Source of the DNA: Paratrimastix pyriformis | Taxonomy: Eukaryota; Preaxostyla; Paratrimastigidae | NCBI GenBank assembly: GCA_027972325.1 | Contig: JAPMOS010000091.1 | Span: 7,501-42,500, forward strand | DNA: 35,000 bases | Direction: 5' to 3' | Part shown: positions 28,095-35,000 of the stretch, in pieces | Layout: each line of letters opens with the position of its first letter | Numbering within the stretch: position 1 is the stretch's first letter | The notes under the pieces: model-generated | Seen by the model: only the letters and a program-made list of their open reading frames with translations | Database searches by the model: none | Told to the model about the DNA's origin: nothing | Position numbers and translations under genes: made by a program

Positions 28095-29269
28095 TTCGAG
28101 AAAGTGATGCGGCCACAACACAGGGATCAAGCCTTTGTTGCAGAAATTACCCCATCACAATGATTAGATAAGCCACGGCCCAAGGTGAGCTTGTTGACGA
28201 CAGTGTCGCGCGGCAGAACATCTAAGGGCATCACAACCTGTTATTGCCTCAAACTTCCACCATGTGCGAATTAGTCACTCTAAGAGGTATTTTCCAAAAT
28301 CAAACTAACAGCACTCAGTTTCGTTAACGGAATTAACCAACAAATCACTCCAGTTTCGGCCATGCACCACCACCCAAGAAAGAAAGAGCTATCAATCTGT
28401 CAATCCTTCCTGTGTGGATCAAGTTAACCGTGTTGAGTCTTTGGCAGGTCCACTTTGCCCTTAATCAATTCAGCGGACTACTCTCAGAATGACTTACACC
28501 TTCAATCCTGGAGTTTTCAGCAAAGTTGGCATTTTACTTACGTAGGTGGATTAAATCGCTTCAAATCCTTATTTCATCCCGCGTGAAAAACAATTGGCGT
28601 TCGTCATTTTAATATTCCATGCAATACAAATGAACAAATCATTACGATAGAAACCAATTGGGAGTCCGAATTATCCATGCTAATAAGAGGAAGCCTGCTT
28701 TCTCCAAATCCTTCAAGCGAAGCCCACCTCGCTATTAAAGCAAATCCAGTATTTTAGAAGAGAAATATCCGTATTAGAGCTGGAATTACCGCCCTGTTGG
28801 ACCTTTTAACCAGCAATTTAGTCTCCCTATTGAATTTTTGTCACTACTGACCATGCCCTTGGGATGATAATTTGGCACTTCCACCAACTGGATCGAAGCG
28901 CCATTTTTCCAGGAAGTATCGAATCTTGCTTCCTCCGTACCTAATCTCCGGTACCTCTCGAAACCATGTAGGCCTCCATTTGATGAACATGATATCCCTC
29001 GAAAATCAGAATGATGACACAAGGGCCCCGATTCGATCTGATCAGTTTTGATCTGGAAACCCCTGATTGGTTTTGATCTAATAAATACATCCCTTCCGAA
29101 AAGTCATGATTGCTAGAATTACTACGGTTATCCATGTAGTAAGGTACTATCAAATAAACTATTACTGATATAATGAGCCATTCGCAGTTTCACTGTATAT
29201 TGCTATACTTAGACATGCATGGCTTAATCTTTGAGACAAGCATATGACTACTGGCAGAATCAACCAGGT
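28095..29269 (-). pseudogene. degraded 18S rRNA copy
   Basis: Read on the minus strand from 29269, it begins with the canonical AACCTGGTTGATTCTGCCAG and continues GTCATATGCTTGTCTCAAAG, ATTAAGCCATGCATG, ACTGCGAATGGCTCATTA and ATTACTACGGTTATCC (complement). Later landmarks are GGTAATTCCAGCTC, GACTCAACACGG, AGGATTGACAGATTGATAGC, GGGTGGTGGTGCATGG, TGGTTAATTCCGTTAACGA and GCCCTTAGATGTTCTG. The total is about 1.18 kb against the usual 1.8 kb. Universally conserved parts are shortened or missing, including the 530-loop core just before GGTAATTCC, the GAATTGACGG region and the 3' end. It is therefore not a working rRNA gene as written. No ITS, 5.8S or 28S follows; its 3' side is next to the virus-like element. 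Confidence 0.9.
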
Positions 29270-30150
29270 TCTACTTTCGCCCGCACAGATCATCCCTGGG
29301 CCACAGCCAGCCACGCCGACAACTCCACGCAATGCCAAGTTCAGAACGAGTCACTGCGCGTGATCGACGTTGGTCATGTCCAGAGGCGATCCCCGTCAAG
29401 TTTCATAAACTACAATTAGTGTCGTTTGTTGTTCGGTTAAGAAGCAGCAAACTGGCCAAAAGTATTGTTTTTGGAACAGTTGACAGTTGCTAGTTGATCG
29501 GCAGCTCCCCTTAACAGTCAGACTGAATAAGTAGAGTCCTCCCGATCGTGAAGGTTTTTACCCTCTTCAAATCTTCCTTGTATCACCTCAGCAGGATTCC
29601 CCCGTCAGGTTGAAAAACCTTGCTCGGATTTTGCAGCAAAGCCCCAACAAAACGTTGAAACATCCACCAGGGCAATATTCAGAGTGTATGATCGAATTCC
29701 ATGGTGGGTCTGCTTACCGCAAGACCCCAGACCTAAGGAAAGCTTTCATACGATTTGATGATGGTTCAAATCTTCGCCAGCCGATAGCCTATCAATGCAA
29801 CAGCTAAAAGACTTCGTGTTCCAGGCAAGCCCGGCTCACTGCAGGTCCATTGGTAAAAAAAGTACCGATGTAGAGGTCCGTAAACAAAGCACATCCTTCA
29901 GCGCGTAGCCTCGGGTCTGTACCGTAAACGATCCGACAGTCGATCCCAAATACCGGCGTCCTAATGTCGATACGCGACGGTGCAAAGCACTACAATCCAG
30001 AGGTGAGCCCCCGGTAGCCTACCATCCCCTTAATCAGGGAACTTCAAGCGGCTGCGCGCAGCAATAGGGTGGTTCCGATACCCAGTACTAAACTGAAGGC
30101 GCATCAGAAAAATCAGTTTTCACCAACTTCTCATCTGCCCACTCCGCAAC
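29270..30150. other. region upstream of the 18S copy; no gene recognised
   Basis: About 0.9 kb of mid-GC sequence lying where an external transcribed or intergenic spacer of an rDNA unit would be. I see no 28S, 5.8S or protein-coding landmarks. Short ORFs on the plus strand look random. Confidence 0.4.
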
Positions 30151-30153
30151 AAC

Positions 30154-30176
30154 TTTTTTTTTTTTTTTTTTTTTTT
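30154..30176 (+). repeat. T homopolymer, 23 bases
   Basis: An uninterrupted run of 23 T followed by CTCC. On the minus strand it is a poly(A) run that could mark a retroposed end, but no retroelement was recognised beside it. Confidence 0.9.
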
Positions 30177-30232
30177 CTCCTCTTCATATATACCTTCAGG
30201 GTGGTCTGACATGGCCTAAATTTACCAACCGA

Positions 30233-30347
30233 CAGAATTTGCATTCAAAATTTAGCCGCCATACAAAATTTAGCAAATTTATGACTTAGTTTTTTCGCAA
30301 AACGCGTTAAATTTTGTATGGCAAATAAATTTTGAATGCAAATTCTG
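30233..30347. repeat. inverted repeat with 40-bp arms, AT-rich
   Basis: Arm 1 (30233-30272, starting CAGAATTTGCATTCAAAATT) is the reverse complement of arm 2 (30308-30347) at 37 of 40 positions, around a 35-nt centre. The surrounding 30.2-30.44 kb is full of AAATTTAGC and GCTAAATTT words. This fits a small palindromic transposable element (MITE-like) or a stable hairpin. Confidence 0.85.
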
Positions 30348-30439
30348 TAAATCCATACAAAATTTAGCAAATTTCGCTAAATTTAGCGTTTCTTAACAAA
30401 ATAAATTTAGCTAAATTTAGCGAAATTTACTAAATTTAC

Positions 30440-31080
30440 CATTGCCATTGAAATTTTTGACCCCCCTTAATTTTTTTATGTACATCAAAAATCAATCCTA
30501 AAATAAGATCATTGATTTTGACCATTCCGTTCGACCACCCGGGACCCGATGATATCGATGGTGACCAACTTTTTGGGGAGACCCATCTGAATAGCTTAAC
30601 CCACTTAACTAAGCATAATTCGAAGGTCTGTATCGAAATTTGGCATGGTGTGGTCGGAGTCGGACATGATGCCACCCGAACTTTTTCCAAGGGTATGGGT
30701 GACCATCTAACAACGCAAAACCTCTTTTTGAGTGCATTGATGGACCCATGTTGTTGGTTGGTTGATGGGATCACGAGAAAATTTTCACTTTGACATTACT
30801 CCGGACGCCTAAATTTTGTATTGTTCCGCTGTGCCGGCCCGAACGGTGTACCGGCACCCAGCCACGTGCGTGAGCGCCTCCCGGGGGGGCTAGAGTCTCC
30901 CCATGATGGGCATTCAAACAAATGGCGACACGACCGTCGGATCATGCGGGGTTGTCCTGCTTGTTAACGGTCCAGGGGCCGGGGGAGGCCCGGAAGGGGT
31001 CATTTTGGGGTGCCGGCCACCGGGTGTCCCCCTTAACTGGGAGTGAGACGGTCGGTTCCCAGAGGAACCCCCCGTAAAAT
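30440..31080. other. no recognisable gene
   Basis: Unique-looking sequence that becomes very GC-rich after about 30830. A 93-codon open frame at 30512-30793 has no recognised domain and no supporting signal. Confidence 0.4.
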
Positions 31081-34020
31081 TACCCGGAGAATTCGAATTT
31101 GCAGTCAGCCGGGGTCGCTGTATGGGTGGTTGATGCGGTAGGGATGGTTCGGGGTGGTCCGCGGGGGGGTACCCCCGAGGGTAAATGTCGAGGTTGACTG
31201 GTCATGCCCTTGTCTGCGGGGGTGGTTTTCTATGGCGGGTGGGGGTAAAACCCGGCGGAGAACACGAATTTTGAGTCATTTCGGGTGGTGCACCGACGGG
31301 TGGATGAGAAAATGCGAAAAGTGCCTCCCTGGAGGGACCCCCAAAAGGACCCCCACAAAGGGTCGACCACCGGTCATCGGTGTGAAACCCCCCATCGGAC
31401 CTGGTTTGAGGGTTGTTCCTAGCCCTATTTTATGCGGAGATTCCGATTCCGGGGCTTGCGCGGATCGCCCGAAGTGGCATGATGGTGAAAATCATCGATC
31501 CGGCCGGGGCAGGCCTGCCCAAAGGGGTCTGAGGGCTTGTACCCCCCCCGACCGCGCGGTCCCGGTGATTGCGCCCGGATTTTTCGGTGATTTGATGAGC
31601 TCCACACATGATCTGAATTTTCCAATCGACTTTGGAGGCTCCCAAATGGGGGGTTGATGTGCACTGATGCGGTCAAGATGGGGCAAGGCCATCGGGGACC
31701 GGTCGAATTGGAAAATTTGTTTTGATTGACCCCTCGATGCAAAAGGTCTGAAAATCCATTCGGAGGTGCTCCAAACCTCCACGAATCCGGGAAAAATACG
31801 GGGTTCCGAATATCCGCACGTGATGAAGGTGTTTTGTCAGGTTCCGGCATGGGGAAGGGGTAGGGGATAGGTCGATCGATGGTCGACCCAAATGGAGACC
31901 CCCCCCGACCGCGCGATTCCGTCGTGGGAAACGCGTACAAATGGGCAGGCTTTCGCAAGACACCATAATCGAATTTTCAGGATAGTTTGGGGGCGCCGGA
32001 ATCCAAAATATGACCACCCGACAATGGGTCGACCGACGAACGACCCCATCCCTATAGGGAAGGGTACCCTGGCGACTGACCCCACCCATGCACCACTCAC
32101 TCGGGGACCCGATTGCGCGTTGGTTTGAGGTTGCCCCGGGTGTGGGCCAACTGGAAATCACGCGGTTTGCCGATCGGATCAAGCCCGGTTGGGTGATGGT
32201 CGACCGACGAACGACCCCATCCCTATAGGGAAGGGTACCCTGGCGACTGACCCCACCCATGCACCACTCACTCGGGGACCCGATTGCGCGTTGGTTTGAG
32301 GTTGCCCCGGGTGTGGGCCAACTGGAAATCACGCGGTTTGCCGATCGGATCAAGCCCGGTTGGGTGATGGTCGACCGACGAACGACCCCATCCCTATAGG
32401 GAAGGGTACCCTGGCGACTGACCCCACCCATGCACCACTCACTCGGGGACCCGATTGCGCGTTGGTTTGAGGTTGCCCCGGGTGTGGGCCAACTGGAAAT
32501 CACGCGGTTTGCCGATCGGATCAAGCCCGGTTGGGTGATGGTCGACCGACGAACGACCCCATCCCTATAGGGAAGGGTACCCTGGCGACTGACCCCACCC
32601 ATGCACCACTCACTCGGGGACCCGATTGCGCGTTGGTTTGAGGTTGCCCCGGGTGTGGGCCAACTGGAAATCACGCGGTTTGCCGATCGGATCAAGCCCG
32701 GTTGGGTGATGGTCGACCGACGAACGACCCCATCCCTATAGGGAAGGGTACCCTGGCGACTGACCCCACCCATGCACCACTCACTCGGGGACCCGATTGC
32801 GCGTTGGTTTGAGGTTGCCCCGGGTGTGGGCCAACTGGAAATCACGCGGTTTGCCGATCGGATCAAGCCCGGTTGGGTGATGGTCGACCGACGACACGTT
32901 GTACCCCAACTTAGCCCAAACTACCCCGATTTACCCCGAATTTGGTCCAAACTAGCTCGTTTCGTAACAAATTTTTGAAAACTCGACGTCAACATTTTCG
33001 ACCGAAGTTGACCGGTATGGTGCCCTGATCCAAACGAGCCAGTTTCCGCCACTGTCGGATGTTCCCCCGTGCGGCTAGACCCCCTTCTTGTCAAAATTTC
33101 TTGGTCGCCCATTCAATTCCCGGCGGCACCATATGAAATAAAATTAAGGTTATGCATGAAAAAATTGTTTTTGGCCGACCTTGTGCGGCTGTTCGGAGTA
33201 GCCCCAGATGTGGTGGATCTGCAATTCACGCCGTTTCCCGATCGCATCCCGGGTCCTTGGTCAACGGGCGGCCGACGGTGACCGGTCTCGACCCACCCCG
33301 GCCGGCCTGGGTCCACTCCCACCTGACATAAATCTTCAAAATTTCATTTGGCATCTCAATCCAGCGGGTGTTTGGAGTAGCCCCACATGGTGTGGAACTG
33401 GAATTCACGCGGTTTCCCCGGATGGTGGATGCTGGTTGGTCAAGGGGCGGCCGACGGTGCCCGGTCACTATAGGGCCGGCCGTCCTTGTCCATCCGTGCC
33501 CCCACTTTGACCTTCGTTCCGCCCGCTGCCAGCTTGTTGTGGGCCGGCCTGAGGTGGGCCTCGGGGTCCCCTAGCAGGCCCGCGCTTCGGTTTGACAAGC
33601 GCCCAAGATGCGGCATGTCCAGGTCCGGCCGACGGACGGCACTATTCCCGGCCCGACCGCCATACCCCCATCCGTCGGACGGGCTTTGACCAGCGTCCCG
33701 TGGGAGTTGGAAGTAACGTGCGGGCTCGTAAAGTAGCCCCAATGGCCCTCTACAAGGGCCACCAATCGGTGTTTCCATCAGCCATGGTTAGCCGTGTCCA
33801 GGTCCGGCCGACGGATCCCGAAGACAATCCCAAGACGACCCTTTCCCAGGACGTCCGTCCAAAGGAAATTGACCAAGCTCCGGCAGCCCTCCCTGCTCAC
33901 CTGTCACGGCCCGAAGTAGCCCCAGGGGTCTTCTACAAGGGCGGCCCACACGGGTTTCTGGATCTGCAAACGCCGAGTGTCCAGGTGCGGCCGACGGGGA
34001 CATGTACCTTCACCATACAA
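31080..34020. repeat. diverged satellite with a period of about 171-183 bp
   Basis: Related words recur at near-constant spacing. GGCCGACGG occurs at 33270, 33449, 33627, 33806 and 33989 (steps 179, 178, 179, 183). AGTAGCCCCA recurs in the same units. ACCCCCCCCGACCGCGCG occurs at 31541 and 31898 (two steps of about 178), and GGTCAT at 31200 and 31372. The homogeneous 171-bp array lies inside and shares the words GGTGTGG, AACTGGAA and CACGCGGTTT with the diverged units. The open frames seen here are by-products. Confidence 0.75.
32028..32882 (+). repeat. five near-identical 171-bp tandem repeats
   Basis: Units starting GTCGACCGACGAACGACCCC occur at 32028, 32199, 32370, 32541 and 32712, exactly 171 bp apart, and a sixth start at 32883 breaks off after 11 bases or so. 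I see no differences between the units by eye. Because 171 is 57 codons, minus-strand frames stay open through the array; this is not evidence of a gene. Confidence 0.97.
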
Positions 34021-34051
34021 ATGCGCCCCGACGGGTGAAAAAATAAATAAT

Positions 34052-34123
34052 TGCAAAAAGGGGGAATTGAACTCGTGACCTGAGCGTCATCAACATGCAG
34101 CGCTACCGCTGAGCTATTGCCGC
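34052..34123 (-). tRNA. tRNA-like sequence, probably a pseudogene or SINE head
   Basis: On the minus strand it starts GCGGCAATAGCTCAGCGGTA, with a perfect A box (TAGCTCAGCGGT), and later has the B box-like GAGTTCAATTCC. The 5' GCGGCAA can pair with TTTTTGC at the 3' end, using two G-T pairs and one mismatch. The anticodon stem and especially the T stem pair poorly, and the anticodon cannot be fixed (GAT or TGA). It is therefore probably a decayed tRNA or the tRNA-derived head of a SINE. Confidence 0.45.
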
Positions 34124-34200
34124 CAGCTGAAAACTAGCATGTCGGTGTGGTGACAGATGAGGTGTTCGCCGGTCGCATGGTATAGGATGCATGTCAGGAC

Positions 34201-34842
34201 TATGTTGATGATGATGATGACCATGTTGGTGATGATGACCATGTTGGTGATGATGACCATGTTGGTGATGATGACCATGTTGGTGATGATGACCATGTTG
34301 GTGATGATGACCATGTTGGTGATGATGACCATGTTGGTGATGATGACCATGTTGGTGATGATGACCATGTTGGTGATGATGACCATGTTGGTGATGATGT
34401 TGGTGATGATGTTGATGTTGATGTTGATGTTGATGTTGATGTTGATGTTGGTGATGATGTTGATGTTGATGTTGATGTTGATGTTGATGTTGATGTTGAT
34501 GTTGATGTTGATGTTGATGTTGATGTTGATGTTGATGTTGATGTTGATGATGTTGATGTTGATGTTGATGTTGATGTTGATGTTGATGTTGATGTTGATG
34601 TTGATGTTGATGTTGATGTTGATGTTGATGTTGATGTTGATGTTGATGTTGATGTTGATGTTGATGTTGATGTTGATGTTGATGTTGATGTTGATGTTGA
34701 TGTTGATGTTGATGTTGATGTTGATGTTGATGTTGATGTTGATGTTGATGTTGATGTTGATGTTGATGTTGATGTTGATGTTGATGTTGATGTTGATGTT
34801 GATGTTGATGTTGATGTTGATGTTGATGTTGATGTTGATGGT
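34201..34842 (+). repeat. TGATGT hexamer microsatellite with an 18-bp sub-array
   Basis: Ten or so copies of the 18-bp unit GATGATGACCATGTTGGT (about 34210-34395) pass into a nearly pure TGATGT hexamer run to about 34840. Long open frames on both strands (Met-Leu, His-Gln and Ile-Asn repeats) are translations of the repeat. Confidence 0.97.
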
Positions 34843-34854
34843 CAAAAAATGCAA

Positions 34855-34972
34855 AAGCTACAGCACTCGGTTTTTCCTGGCGGTCCCCCATCCAAGTACT
34901 AACCGAGCGTTGAGCGCTTAACTTCGGAGGTCTGAAGGGATCCGGTGCTTTCGCCCAACTATGGCCGTAGCT
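34855..34972 (-). rRNA. 5S ribosomal RNA
   Basis: Read on the minus strand it is GCTACGGCCATA at the 5' end, then CACCGGATCCCTTCAGACCTCC, GAAGTTAAGCGCTC, AGTACTTGGATGGGGGACC and GGAAAAACCGAGTGCTGTAGC at the 3' end. The outer helix (GCTAC with GTAGC) pairs. The internal promoter boxes A (AAGTTAAGC) and C (TACTTGGATGGGGGACC) are present. About 118 nt is the normal length. It is a single copy directly beside the hexamer microsatellite, whose repeat ends 12 bases from its 3' end. It looks functional by sequence. Confidence 0.93.
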
Positions 34973-35000
34973 TAAAGATAGCTGGGTGGTGTGGCGGTAC

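Noticed and set aside
28786-29153. Short minus-strand ORFs within the 18S copy
   Set aside because: They lie inside recognisable rRNA sequence.
31673-32866. A 397-codon minus-strand frame with five perfect 57-residue repeats
   Set aside because: The 171-bp satellite unit is a multiple of three and happens to lack stops in this frame. The diverged units around it are not kept open, so there is no sign of selection on a protein.
33592-34038. A 148-codon plus-strand frame
   Set aside because: It crosses diverged satellite units, and the repeated VQVRPT segments reflect the satellite period rather than a protein domain.
34103-34921. Long Met-Leu, His-Gln and Ile-Asn repeat frames
   Set aside because: Translations of the TGATGT microsatellite; they also run into the 5S rRNA gene.

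Overview
The window is eukaryotic nuclear DNA. It carries a 5S rRNA gene, a decayed 18S rRNA copy, a plausible GT-AG intron and very large tandem repeats. Inside it sits a foreign AT-rich block of about 19 kb that is the remains of a Polinton/Maverick (adintovirus-like) element. The host part is GC-rich and repeat-dominated. I cannot name the host species from the sequence.

Layout. 1-9213 is host DNA: a possible exon-intron-exon fragment with a CA repeat in the intron, a G-rich minisatellite (about 1.88-2.59 kb), a 2.25 kb heptamer satellite based on TCGTCCC (about 3.54-5.79 kb), an array of short palindromes (7.36-7.57 kb), one plausible host gene (7.71-8.38 kb), and a 38-bp minisatellite that runs exactly up to the element border at 9213/9214. 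9214-28061 is the virus-like element. 28095-29269 is a degraded 18S rRNA copy on the minus strand. 30233-30347 is a 40-bp-arm palindrome. 31.1-34.0 kb is a diverged satellite of about 171-183 bp, with five near-identical 171-bp copies in its centre. A tRNA-like sequence, a TGATGT microsatellite and a 5S rRNA gene close the window.

The element has two arms, each starting with the same terminal repeat of about 0.75-0.87 kb and the same promoter-like sequence, both in the same orientation. Arm 1 (9214-21115) carries a small ORF, a retroviral-type integrase, protein-primed DNA polymerase B, a small coiled-coil protein, a GIY-YIG nuclease, a VLTF3-like late transcription factor with a zinc ribbon, and several probable virion or membrane proteins. 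Arm 2 (21116-28061) carries an unknown early-position gene, a long fibre ending in an S74 self-processing chaperone domain, a hydrophobic protein, an acidic protein and a possible packaging-ATPase remnant. No gene is present in both arms, and the arms together are the size of one Polinton. The simplest reading is one element whose right arm was inverted with loss of the middle, where the capsid and protease genes would lie. Two truncated relatives side by side, or a misassembly, are alternatives. Several genes are broken (some fifteen to twenty breaks overall), while others, including the integrase, look whole.

Most element genes have an AT-embedded TCTA/TCTATA motif just upstream, like the late promoter known from Mavirus and its giant-virus host CroV. 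Perfect hairpins sit at gene ends. Integrase plus polymerase would integrate and copy the element, the VLTF3-like factor would read the late promoters, and the fibre and membrane proteins would belong to the particle.
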